Numbered from the stretch's first letter, positions 1-6,344 are shown. The stretch is 9,482 nt of DNA from a candidate division TA06 bacterium SM23_40 (GCA_001303705.1 LJUI01000095.1:1-9482), one strand, 5' to 3'. Notes: generated from the sequence alone by a model not told the origin. Program-made: numbers and translations.

Positions 1-914
1 TGCGCATTCACGTGCAGGGGACAGGCGGCCTGACAGGGCGGGGTGCCCTGACGGTCGATGACGAATTTGTTGGGAACGGCCTGAGGAAACGGCCGGTAGA
101 TGGCCGTGCGCCGGGACAGGCCTTTGTCGAACTCGTTCCACATGGTAACGGGACAGACCTCGCTGCATGCTCCGCAGCCCGTGCACCTGTCCCAGTCCAC
201 GAAGGCGGCACGCCGCCTCACCCGAACATTGAAGTTGCCCACGAAGCCGGCGATAGAATCCACTTCTGAGTAGGCAAGGAGAGTAATGTTGGGATGCTGG
301 TCGACCGCCACCATCTTCGGGGTCATGATGCACTGAGGGCAGTCGAGGGTGGGAAAGGTCTCGGATAACTGCACCATCCGCCCGCCAATCGACGAGGTCT
401 TCTCCACGAGGTAGACCTCGATCCCCGCATCGGCGATGTCGAGCGCCGTCTGGATGCCGGCCACGCCGCCTCCGATCACCAGGGCGCGTCGGGTCACCGG
501 CATCGTGAGGGGCACCAGCGATTGATTCCTTCTCAGCTTCTCTACCGTCGCCTGGATAATCCTGACCGCCTTTCGCGTCGCCTGTTCCGGATCCCGGGCA
601 TGCGGCCAGCTGCACTGTTCCCGGATGTTCGCCACTTCGCAGCGGTACGGGTTGAGGCCAACCGAGGCCACTGCGTTCCGGAACGTGACCTCATGGAGTG
701 TGGGACTGCAGTTTGCTACGATGACTCCATCGAGCGCCTGCTCGATCACCGCCTCTCTCACCATGAGCTGCCCCGGATCAGAGCACAGGTACTTATTCTG
801 GTCGGCATGCACCACGCCGGGATACTTACTCACCTCTTCCACGACCCGATCTATGTCGATCGTCCCGCCTATGTTCAGGCCGCAGTGACATACAAACACG
901 CCGATACGTTTCAT
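1..914 (-). CDS. hdrA: HdrA-like heterodisulfide reductase iron-sulfur/flavoprotein subunit (3' end off window)
   Basis: Flavin and iron-sulfur core subunit of a CoB-CoM heterodisulfide-reductase-like complex. In this family it carries FAD, which can bifurcate electrons, and passes electrons to HdrC and HdrB. 304 codons are visible. The N-terminal domain opens MKRIGVFVCHCGLNI, with cysteines at 9, 11, 44, 69 and 101 and the family motif NIREQCSW (97-103). A dinucleotide-binding GGGVAG lies at 148-153, the HdrA signature TFPTLDCPQC at 187-195, and a 4Fe-4S motif CTGCGACSEVCP at 244-255. After FPQAVPNKFVID the usual second ferredoxin motif is replaced by GTPPCQAACPLHV (290-301). This resembles the start of the Fe-S domain of glutamate synthase small subunits, so the full protein is probably a long fusion (inference). 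The start ATG overlaps the hdrB stop (ATGA), with GGAG seven bases upstream. The C-terminal part is missing, so the total length is unknown. Confidence 0.93.
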   Translation of the reverse strand, partial: MKRIGVFVCHCGLNIGGTIDIDRVVEEVSKYPGVVHADQNKYLCSDPGQLMVREAVIEQALDGVIVANCSPTLHEVTFRNAVASVGLNPYRCEVANIREQCSWPHARDPEQATRKAVRIIQATVEKLRRNQSLVPLTMPVTRRALVIGGGVAGIQTALDIADAGIEVYLVEKTSSIGGRMVQLSETFPTLDCPQCIMTPKMVAVDQHPNITLLAYSEVDSIAGFVGNFNVRVRRRAAFVDWDRCTGCGACSEVCPVTMWNEFDKGLSRRTAIYRPFPQAVPNKFVIDRQGTPPCQAACPLHVNA

Positions 915-1801
915 TCTGATACTCCGGCAGTTCTGGCCTTCGACTCGAGCACCGGCCGTGGATCGATCTCATGGAGGTCGAAGTGCATCACGCTCTCGGG
1001 AAGATCGAGAGCGAACGCGAGGACCTGCGTAAAATAGAGAACCGGCAGTCCGCTGAACTCCCGGTCTATACGCAGTACGTCCCGCTGGCGCCGATCGAGA
1101 TTGAAGTGACAGACAGGACAGCTCGTCACGATGATATCTGCGCCCCGCCGCACCGCCGAGCCGACGATCCGGCGAGTCCGCTCAGCCACGAGGTCGATAT
1201 TGCTGACCGTCTGATAGGAACCGCAGCATTCTGTGCGATAGGGGTCGACAATGACATCGGCCCCGACGCTCTCCATCAGATCTTCGAGAATATGGGGGTC
1301 CTCAGGGTCATCCAGGCCCAACTCGCGCGGGCGGAGAAGTAGACATCCGTAGTAGGGAGCGATGCGGAGCCCGGCCAGCCCTTCACCCACCCTGGCGGCA
1401 ATTGTATCGAAGCCGATCTCATCGCGCAGGACCTCGAGCAGGTGGAGAACCTCCACGCCCCCCTCATAGTCAGGCTCCTCATACATGAACTGGTTGATCT
1501 TCTCCCGCTTCTCCTCATCTCGACGGAACAGGGCATTGGCCGCCTTCAGTGTCCCGTAGCAGAGTGAGCACATCGTGACCACCCGATCAGCGCCCTGCTC
1601 CTGAACACGAATGAGATTCCTGATTGGAGCCAGTTGCTCCATCAAGTTGTCGCCCGCCAGGCAGGCGACGACGCCGCAGCAGTTCCACCGCTCGAGCTCT
1701 TCGAGCTCGATGCCCAGGGCAGCCGCGCTCGCGAGGGCGCTCTCTTCAAGGTTTTTGGCGGTCGTCTTGACGGTACACCCGGGATAATACGGAATCCTCA
1801 T
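911..1801 (-). CDS. hdrB: HdrB-like heterodisulfide reductase subunit B (two CCG domains)
   Basis: 296-residue cysteine-rich subunit. In characterised HdrB it holds two non-cubane 4Fe-4S clusters where the disulfide is cleaved. Both CCG cluster motifs are complete: C9, C41-C42-G, C78 and C81 in the first half, and C153, C192-C193-G, C228 and C231 in the second. Family landmarks include YYPGC at the N-terminus, CSLCYGTLK (78-86) and SCPVCHFNLD (227-236). Length matches the family (about 290-300). The start is preceded by a purine-rich GAGGGAGAGGG. The stop overlaps the hdrA start by four bases, indicating translational coupling. It lies 69 bases after hdrC. Bacterial homologues often act on substrates other than CoM-S-S-CoB, so the physiological disulfide or acceptor is not predictable here. 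No cluster ligand is missing, so the subunit should be catalytically competent. Confidence 0.95.
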   Translation of the reverse strand: MRIPYYPGCTVKTTAKNLEESALASAAALGIELEELERWNCCGVVACLAGDNLMEQLAPIRNLIRVQEQGADRVVTMCSLCYGTLKAANALFRRDEEKREKINQFMYEEPDYEGGVEVLHLLEVLRDEIGFDTIAARVGEGLAGLRIAPYYGCLLLRPRELGLDDPEDPHILEDLMESVGADVIVDPYRTECCGSYQTVSNIDLVAERTRRIVGSAVRRGADIIVTSCPVCHFNLDRRQRDVLRIDREFSGLPVLYFTQVLAFALDLPESVMHFDLHEIDPRPVLESKARTAGVSE

Positions 1802-1870
1802 CCCTCTCCCTCGCTATCATAGACGCCTATTCGACTCTCGCCGGTCAGCCAGCCCCGACTCCTCGATCGT

Positions 1871-2278
1871 TCAGCTCGTGAGCTTGCGGAACCCGGAGAC
1901 GAGGGCGGCCTGCGGAAGATCCTCGATCATCTCGTCGGGCAGTTCGGCGAGCTTTGCATGGTCGATGTTCTGTCGAAGGATGATCTGGCGCACCGCCTCC
2001 ATGATCCTCGTGAGATCGACACCCTTCGGGCATCGCGACTCGCACGTGAAGCAGGAGGCACAGGCCCAGATCGTCTTACATCGCAATACCTCATCGACCT
2101 GGCCCATCTGCAGCAAGCGGATCACCTGATTGGGAAGCAGATCCATGGCCTCGATCCCTGGACAGCCCGCAGAACACCGACCGCATTGATAACAGGCGTA
2201 CACGTTCTCGCCGCTCAGCTCCTCGATCCTGGCGACGATATCGTTCTTCAACTGCTCAGCATCCAGACTCGTCCTCAT
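1871..2278 (-). CDS. hdrC: HdrC-like heterodisulfide reductase subunit C (2x 4Fe-4S)
   Basis: 135-residue ferredoxin-like subunit that relays electrons between HdrA and HdrB. Two cubane cluster motifs are visible: C29-x2-C32-x2-C35-x3-C39-P (CYQCGRCSAGCP) and C73-x2-C76-x2-C79-x3-C83-P (CASCFTCESRCP). The spacing and the W-A-C-A-S-C-F-T-C-E core are typical of HdrC rather than of free ferredoxins. There is no transmembrane segment, so this is the soluble HdrC type and not a membrane HdrE-linked form. It lies 28 bases after the beta-fumarase stop, with AAGGGA upstream of the ATG as a modest ribosome site, so it is very likely cotranscribed with fumarase. Gene order hdrC-hdrB-hdrA is a common arrangement. 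Residues 110-135 form a short tail with no recognised domain. Confidence 0.94.
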   Translation of the reverse strand: MRTSLDAEQLKNDIVARIEELSGENVYACYQCGRCSAGCPGIEAMDLLPNQVIRLLQMGQVDEVLRCKTIWACASCFTCESRCPKGVDLTRIMEAVRQIILRQNIDHAKLAELPDEMIEDLPQAALVSGFRKLTS

Positions 2279-2306
2279 CCGTCAGTTCCCTTGTACACGC
2301 GCAATG

Positions 2307-2870
2307 CTAGGCAGTCGCACGCTGATAGCGTGCAATCCCTTCGCTGTACAGATCGCCACCCTTCACGTCATTGGCAACGATGACGGGCAGTTCCTTCACC
2401 TCGAGCTCCCGTATCGCTTCCGCTCCCAGGTCTTCGTAGGCCACGATCTTGGCGCCGACGATCGCTCTCGCAATCAGTGCTGCGGCGCCACCGGTCGCAG
2501 CGAAGTAGATCGCTTTGTGCTTTATCATCGCGTCTCTAACCGCCTCAGACCGCGGCCCCTTGCCGATCATCCCCTTCAGGCCGCGAGCGATAAGCCTGGG
2601 GGCGTAGGAGTCCATCCGATAGCTCGTCGTCGGACCTGCTGACCCGATGACCTTCCCCGGCCTGGCAGGTGACGGACCAACGTAGTATATGATCTGCCCT
2701 GCCAGATCGATGGGCAGTTCCTCCCCGCGGTCGAGAAGCTCCACCAACCGCTTATGGGCGGCGTCCCGCCCGGTATAGACGATACCGGTGATGAGTACGC
2801 GATCGCCGATCGTGAGTCTTTCCGCATCCTCGTCGGTCATGGGTGTCGTCAACCGAATGACCTCAGACAT
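2307..2870 (-). CDS. Class I fumarate hydratase, beta subunit (FumA/B C-terminal domain type)
   Basis: Beta subunit of the two-subunit, 4Fe-4S-dependent fumarase that hydrates fumarate to L-malate. With the start at 2870 it has 187 residues, normal for the family. Recognisable motifs are TGRDAAHKR (33-41), GPTTSYRMD (79-87), KGMIGKG (99-105), ATGGAAAL (125-132) and LPVIVANDVKGGDLY (161-175). These match the swivelling domain that completes the active site with the alpha subunit. The start was chosen because AAGGAGGGAGG lies immediately upstream and because MSEVIRLTTPMT is where the family begins. An open frame runs on upstream to 3104, but that extension is low-complexity and unlike fumarase. 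The alpha gene is 316 bases upstream, an unusually large gap for two obligate partners; hdrC follows after 28 bases. Tartrate dehydratase beta is the main alternative identity. Confidence 0.93.
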   Translation of the reverse strand: MSEVIRLTTPMTDEDAERLTIGDRVLITGIVYTGRDAAHKRLVELLDRGEELPIDLAGQIIYYVGPSPARPGKVIGSAGPTTSYRMDSYAPRLIARGLKGMIGKGPRSEAVRDAMIKHKAIYFAATGGAAALIARAIVGAKIVAYEDLGAEAIRELEVKELPVIVANDVKGGDLYSEGIARYQRATA

Positions 2871-2884
2871 GCCTCCCTCCTTGA

Positions 2885-2916
2885 GCCTACTGTGACTCGG
2901 CGCACAGTCAAAAGGC
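2885..2916 (-). promoter_or_regulatory. Second hairpin next to the beta-fumarase ribosome site
   Basis: ACTGTG (2908-2903) and CACAGT (2894-2889) form a perfect 6-bp stem with an 8-base loop. An outer GCCT/AGGC (2916-2913 with 2888-2885) can extend it across a 4-base bulge. The outer arm uses bases 2914-2916, which are also part of the preceding terminator-like stem, plus a T from its tail. The two structures therefore compete at their boundary. The Shine-Dalgarno sequence follows about four bases later. This layout would suit a translational or attenuation control, but that is inference. Confidence 0.35.
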
Positions 2917-2945
2917 CCAGCGCATGCCATCCTGCCCGCTGGACC
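2910..2945 (-). terminator. Terminator- or attenuator-like hairpin upstream of beta-fumarase
   Basis: On the minus strand GGTCCAGCG (2945-2937) pairs with CGCTGGGCC (2922-2914), giving nine pairs including one G-T wobble around a 14-base loop. TTTT (2913-2910) follows directly. This is the classic shape of an intrinsic terminator, though the T tract is short. It lies about 40 bases before the fumarase beta start, inside what should be one transcription unit. It is therefore more likely a partial terminator or attenuator than a full operon end, if it works at all. Confidence 0.4.
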
Positions 2946-3186
2946 ATGTCCGGACACGCATACCGTCCGTTCTCGTTCGATCCGCTCGGCCTGGGCTTGC
3001 CCCTCGTCGCATGCAACCATGCTGCCGCCGAGGCCCGGCCGGACGACCATGCGATCCCGGCAGAGCCCGTGCATCGTCCTGCGAGCATCTCCCTCGTGCA
3101 GCACGTCGAGCTGAGGCGGACCATTCCGCTCGCAGTCTCAGCATCGCAGGTCGTCGCGCGCGCCACATCCTTTCCGCGGTCCGATC

Positions 3187-4032
3187 TCAGATCTCGACCT
3201 CCTTATGGCGCGCGGAATGGCAGTTGATGTTGACCGACGCGGGCATACTCGCAATATGACAGGGAAACACCTCAATGTGTACTGCCAGTGCAGTCGTGCG
3301 GCCCCCCAGGCCCATCGGGCCGATCCCCAGCGCGTTAATCCGTTCCAGGAGCTCCGCCTCGGCGGCGGCAAAGCGAGGATCGGGATTCGGCTCACCGAGC
3401 GGCCGTAGTAAGGCCTTTTTGGATAACAACGCGCACTGCTCGAAAGTTCCCCCTATTCCTACACCTACGACGATCGGGGGGCAGGGATTGCCCCCTGAGC
3501 GCTTCACCCGATCGACGACGAAGTCCTTGATTCCCTCCAGGCCATCGGCGGGCTTCATCATCCGTACCTCGCTCATGTTCTCGCTTCCTCCACCCTTCGG
3601 CGCCACGACGATGTGAATCTTCTCCCCGGGGACGATGCGCGTGTGTATGACCGGTGGAGTGTTGTCTTTCGTATTTGTGCGGTCGATGGCCGGATCCCAT
3701 ACGATCGACTTCCTCAGGTACCCCTCGCCATACCCCTCTGCCACTCCCCTGAAGAGTGCCTGGTTGAGGTCGCCTCCGACAACATGTACGTCCTGGCCCA
3801 GATCGACGAACAACACGGCAAACCCGGTGTCCTGGCAGAGTGGGACCCGCTCCGTCCTCGCGATCTCGGCGTTCTGTAGTATCTGCTCCAGGATGTCGCG
3901 CCCGGTAGGGGACTCCTCAGTATCCTTGGCCCGACGCAGGGCAGCGAGAACATCATCGCCGAGGTCGAAGTTTGCCTCCTGACACAGCGTCTTCACCGCC
4001 TCACTGATCACATCGATATGGACCTCACGCAT
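3187..4032 (-). CDS. Class I fumarate hydratase, alpha subunit
   Basis: 281-residue iron-sulfur subunit of two-subunit fumarase (fumarate + water to L-malate, TCA cycle or its reductive direction). Likely cluster ligands are C66 in PLCQDTG (64-70), C184 in NPCPPIVVGVGIGG (182-195) and C271 in NINCHSARH (268-276). These align in position with the three cysteines of the related tartrate dehydratase alpha subunit. GGGSENMSEVRMMKPADG (147-164) is typical of fumarase rather than tartrate dehydratase, which usually has GGGCTLPGRS there. The start ATG has GAGGAG upstream. The gene follows rpmA by 120 bases with no obvious promoter or terminator between them. Its partner beta subunit lies 316 bases downstream. 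Methylmesaconate/fumarate hydratase-type activity cannot be excluded from sequence alone. Confidence 0.95.
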   Translation of the reverse strand: MREVHIDVISEAVKTLCQEANFDLGDDVLAALRRAKDTEESPTGRDILEQILQNAEIARTERVPLCQDTGFAVLFVDLGQDVHVVGGDLNQALFRGVAEGYGEGYLRKSIVWDPAIDRTNTKDNTPPVIHTRIVPGEKIHIVVAPKGGGSENMSEVRMMKPADGLEGIKDFVVDRVKRSGGNPCPPIVVGVGIGGTFEQCALLSKKALLRPLGEPNPDPRFAAAEAELLERINALGIGPMGLGGRTTALAVHIEVFPCHIASMPASVNINCHSARHKEVEI

Positions 4033-4152
4033 CGCCGTAACTCCTCGTCCCCTTCACCATGGGTTATCTCGTTCGTTTCCCTCTCCCGGCCGCGACGTCC
4101 TCCTCCGTGTCGCTGCTGCTGCACGCCGATCTCCTCCGCCGAGATCACGCAA

Positions 4153-4422
4153 TCACGAAGAGGCAGCGGCCACAGGCACGACACTCACACAACGCCTGGT
4201 GCGGCTGACGCGCTCGAAATCGACGAGCCCATCGATGAGAGCGAAGAGCGTATGATCCTTCCCCATGCCCACGTTCTGACCGGGATGGATACGGGTCCCC
4301 CGCTGCCTCACGATGATCGCACCAGCACTCACCAGCTCTCCCCCGTAGTGCTTGACGCCGAGACGTTTCGACTTCGAATCCCGACCGTTGCGAGAACTCC
4401 CTGCACCTTTCTTGTGAGCCAT
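4153..4422 (-). CDS. rpmA: 50S ribosomal protein L27
   Basis: 89-residue large-subunit protein near the peptidyl-transferase centre and P-site tRNA. The N-terminus [16 protein letters not shown] is diagnostic, followed by [11 protein letters not shown] and [26 protein letters not shown]. The conserved start Met-Ala-His-Lys-Lys is directly encoded, so there is no cleavable N-terminal extension as in Firmicutes. Length is normal; the C-terminal VAAASS replaces the more usual acidic ending. GGAGG lies nine bases before the ATG. It follows rplU by 76 bases, the standard L21-L27 pair. In many bacteria the GTPase gene obg comes next; here the fumarase genes do. Confidence 0.98.
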   Translation of the reverse strand: MAHKKGAGSSRNGRDSKSKRLGVKHYGGELVSAGAIIVRQRGTRIHPGQNVGMGKDHTLFALIDGLVDFERVSRTRRCVSVVPVAAASS

Positions 4423-4498
4423 CTTGTCATTCCTCCAGACTGATACATCGATGATCTATTGTCGAACTGAGCCCGATCTCCTCGACCTCATCTCGAGT

Positions 4499-4984
4499 CT
4501 ATACTATTCCTTCCTTTTTCCTGGCGGACCGATCGGCTCCCCTCTTGTCCGTGCCGGCCGTTCGCTTGCCGAGCAAGCCACTCCTCCTGCCGCGGCGACG
4601 GGTCGCAGAGGCCTCCTCCTCTGCCCCGGACTCTTCTTCTGACGAAGCGGCAGGCGCGGCCTGACGGCTACCCGGCCAGACGATGTCCGTTACCATGAGT
4701 TTTGTATACGGCTGGCGATGGCCCCGCTTGCGCCGGTACTTGAGCCGGCGCTTCAGCTTGAAGACCACTACCTTGTCGGCCTTTCCCTGGGCGAGGATGG
4801 TGGCCTTCACCTTTGCCCCGTCCACGCGAGGACGGCCGACAACCACATCCCGGCCATCTGAGACAAGCAACACATCGGACAGCTCAACCTCGTTCCCCAC
4901 CTCTCCATCAACCCTGGGGACGATGAGAGTCGATTCTTTCTCGGCGCGAAATTGCATGCCGCCTGTCTCGATTACTGCGTACAT
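4499..4984 (-). CDS. rplU: 50S ribosomal protein L21 with long charged C-terminal tail
   Basis: Large-subunit protein that binds 23S rRNA and needs L20 for assembly. Residues 1-103 form the normal L21 fold: MYAVIETGG at the start, then VVVFKLKRRLKYRRKRGHRQ (72-91) and YTKLMVTDI (93-101). The usual GGKQ is GGMQ here. Typical L21 ends near residue 103; this one runs to 161. The extra 58 residues start with Ala/Pro/Ser, then an acidic run (about 115-126, SEEESGAEEEA), then a basic stretch rich in Arg and Lys (129-157). The tail looks disordered, and such tails occur on some bacterial L21 proteins. AGGAG precedes the ATG. It lies 101 bases after secG and 76 before rpmA. The tail stays open to a clean TAG with no sign of a frameshift. 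Confidence 0.96.
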   Translation of the reverse strand: MYAVIETGGMQFRAEKESTLIVPRVDGEVGNEVELSDVLLVSDGRDVVVGRPRVDGAKVKATILAQGKADKVVVFKLKRRLKYRRKRGHRQPYTKLMVTDIVWPGSRQAAPAASSEEESGAEEEASATRRRGRRSGLLGKRTAGTDKRGADRSARKKEGIV

Positions 4985-5085
4985 GCCTTATCTCCTGCCC
5001 TATGCCCTGTCTGGTCTGTGAAGACATCTTCGCACGGCACACCCGATCTGTGGGGGCGGCCCGGCATCAGGTGGTGGACGAGCGT

Positions 5086-5454
5086 CTACTGGCCCTCCTC
5101 ACCCTCGGGCTCGACTTGCTCCAGTTCCAGACTCGGCGCCACGGCTGGAATGCCTGTCTCTGCCGCCGGAATTTCCTGGCCCCTCTGGATCTCCCGCTCA
5201 ATGGCGCTCGTCGCCGGGCCCCTGTGCGCCGATAGCCACGCCAGTGTCGCCGAACTCACCATGAACAGAATCGCCAGCGCTGTCGTCGCCCTCGCCAGGA
5301 GCGTGGCAGCCCCGCGGCCGCCGAAAACGGTATCGCCCCCTCCTGCGCCGCCGAAGGCACTGGCCAGGCCCGCGCCCTTGCCGCTCTGAAGGAGAACGAC
5401 GAGCATGAGTGCAATACAGATCAATACATGGATGCCGATGAGCACGCTGAACAT
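5086..5454 (-). CDS. secG: Preprotein translocase subunit SecG
   Basis: Small membrane subunit of the SecYEG protein-export channel. With the start at 5454 it has 122 residues. Membrane segment 1 covers about residues 2-22. It is followed by the family signature [16 protein letters not shown] (21-36) and a Gly-rich cytoplasmic loop [20 protein letters not shown]. Segment 2 lies at about 56-76, and a Glu/Pro-rich tail (about 85-122) ends EPEGEEGQ. The start was chosen because AAGGAG lies about seven bases upstream and SecG normally begins right before the first membrane helix. The frame stays open to an ATG at 5520, which would add a 22-residue acidic leader ([12 protein letters not shown]) that SecG does not normally have. 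The gene follows tpiA, a very common order (tpiA-secG) in bacteria. Confidence 0.94.
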   Translation of the reverse strand: MFSVLIGIHVLICIALMLVVLLQSGKGAGLASAFGGAGGGDTVFGGRGAATLLARATTALAILFMVSSATLAWLSAHRGPATSAIEREIQRGQEIPAAETGIPAVAPSLELEQVEPEGEEGQ

Positions 5455-5466
5455 CGAACGCTCCTT

Positions 5467-5488
5467 ATCTGGATCTACATCTGGATCT
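5467..5488 (-). repeat. Short tandem repeat before secG
   Basis: AGATCCAGAT occurs twice, at 5488-5479 and 5476-5467, separated by two bases, so the unit is 12 bases. The second copy runs into the AAGGAG ribosome site of secG. Probably a slippage remnant. Confidence 0.6.
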
Positions 5489-5524
5489 TCCTGGTTTGTG
5501 AGTACGTTGTCGGCCTCCATCTCC

Positions 5525-5549
5525 CGGGGCCCCTCCAGACAGAGCCCCG
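5525..5549 (-). promoter_or_regulatory. Stable hairpin in the tpiA-secG spacer, no T tract
   Basis: Five bases after the tpiA stop, CGGGGCTCT (5549-5541) pairs with GGGGCCCCG (5533-5525): six consecutive Watson-Crick G-C pairs, then T-G, C-G, T-G, around a 7-base loop. No run of T follows, so it is not a standard intrinsic terminator. It may stabilise the upstream message 3' end or act as a processing or pausing site (inference). Confidence 0.45.
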
Positions 5550-5554
5550 CTCGC

Positions 5555-6313
5555 TCACGAAGAGGGAAACATGACGATGCGCCCGAACGACTCCGCGTCG
5601 AGACTTGCCCCTCCCACGAGCGCTCCGTCGATATCCGGCTCGGCCATCAGGGAAGCCACATTGTCGGGCTTGACGCTGCCCCCGTACTGTATCCGGATCC
5701 CGTCAGCGATCGGCCCGCTCCAGATGTCAGCCAACACGGTCCTGACATGCTCATGCATGGTCTGCGCGACATCCGGTGTGGCGGTCCGGCCGGTGCCGAT
5801 CGCCCACACCGGTTCGTAGGCGACGACGAGCACCTTCGTCTCCTGTTCCGTCAGGCCCGCCAGGCCATTGCGGAGCTGCCGCTCGACGACTTCCCTCTCC
5901 TTACCGGCATCTCTCTCCTCGAGCATCTCGCCGACGCAGAAGATCGGCCGGAGGCCAGCACGGAATGCTGCCTTTACTTTGCGATGAAGGATCTCATCCT
6001 GTTCACCGAATATGTGTCGACGTTCGGAGTGCCCCACGATGACGTACTCGCAGCCCAGATCCCGCAACATCTCTCCGCTCACCTCGCCCGTGAACGCCCC
6101 CTTCGGCTCCCAGTGCATGTTTTGGGCTCCCAGCCGGATAGGGGAACCACTCAGGACCTCGGCCACGGCCGGGATCGCGGTGAATGGCGGACAGAGGAGC
6201 ACTTCCCTGTCGGAGGCCGGGGCGATCCGCTCTCTGACCGCCTGCGCCAGTTCCCTCGCCTCAGCGGACGTCTTGTGCATCTTCCAATTGCCAGCCATGA
6301 GTGGCGTGCGCAT
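5555..6313 (-). CDS. tpiA: Triosephosphate isomerase
   Basis: Interconverts dihydroxyacetone phosphate and glyceraldehyde 3-phosphate (glycolysis, gluconeogenesis, Calvin cycle). 252 residues, normal length. Catalytic residues are visible: N9 and K11 in AGNWKMHK, H95 in VIVGHSERR (91-99), and E167 in [14 protein letters not shown] (165-178), where the last part is the phosphate-gripping loop. [11 protein letters not shown] and [10 protein letters not shown] complete the phosphate site. The start ATG is where the family begins, but no good Shine-Dalgarno sequence precedes it: the 20 bases upstream are GACGAGCGGTGCCCCTGCG-like. pgk ends 31 bases earlier, so translation may depend on coupling to pgk. 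Followed by a stable hairpin and secG. Confidence 0.98.
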   Translation of the reverse strand: MRTPLMAGNWKMHKTSAEARELAQAVRERIAPASDREVLLCPPFTAIPAVAEVLSGSPIRLGAQNMHWEPKGAFTGEVSGEMLRDLGCEYVIVGHSERRHIFGEQDEILHRKVKAAFRAGLRPIFCVGEMLEERDAGKEREVVERQLRNGLAGLTEQETKVLVVAYEPVWAIGTGRTATPDVAQTMHEHVRTVLADIWSGPIADGIRIQYGGSVKPDNVASLMAEPDIDGALVGGASLDAESFGRIVMFPSS

Positions 6314-6344
6314 CGCAGGGGCACCGCTCGTCGTTGGAAACCTG

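Larger units (their letters stand above)
2871..3186 (-). promoter_or_regulatory. 316-base non-coding gap between fumarase subunits, rich in hairpins
   Basis: No convincing gene lies here. Reading the minus strand from 3186 down, four inverted repeats are visible. (a) CTGAG (3141-3137) plus GCGGA (3129-3125) pair with TCCGC (3120-3116) plus CTCAG (3115-3111), with a 7-base bulge. (b) CCTCG/CGAGG (3033-3029 with 3006-3002) enclose GCATG-GTTG-CATGC (3022-3009). (c) A 9-bp stem (2945-2937 with 2922-2914) is followed by TTTT. (d) ACTGTG/CACAGT (2908-2903 with 2894-2889) lies just before the ribosome site. Such a structured leader could regulate beta-subunit expression or be an mRNA-processing region. 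Some hairpins are expected by chance in G+C-rich DNA, so function is unproven. Confidence 0.4.

Noticed and set aside
522-1037. 171-residue open frame on the plus strand
   Set aside because: Antisense to hdrA and the end of hdrB, whose cysteine motifs are intact.
2871-3104. N-terminal extension of fumarase beta to 3104
   Set aside because: The extra 78 residues do not resemble fumarase. The strong AAGGAGGGAGG site and family start point to 2870.
2849-3168. Small minus-strand frames of 86 and 105 residues in the fumarase gap
   Set aside because: They start next to each other in different frames, have no well-spaced ribosome site, are rich in Arg, Ala, Ser and Gly, and one runs into the fumarase beta start. 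They look like chance frames.
4008-4148. 46-codon minus-strand frame with GTG start between rpmA and fumarase alpha
   Set aside because: It has no ribosome site, consists mostly of purine-rich low-complexity codons, and overlaps the fumarase start.
4985-5085. Possible leader RNA or tRNA between secG and rplU
   Set aside because: Read for a cloverleaf, a terminator and an L21-type autoregulatory leader. Only a tiny GAAGA/TCTTC repeat with an impossible two-base loop was seen.
5455-5520. 22-residue N-terminal extension of SecG
   Set aside because: It is acidic, includes a short tandem repeat, and lies upstream of a good AAGGAG site and the normal SecG start.
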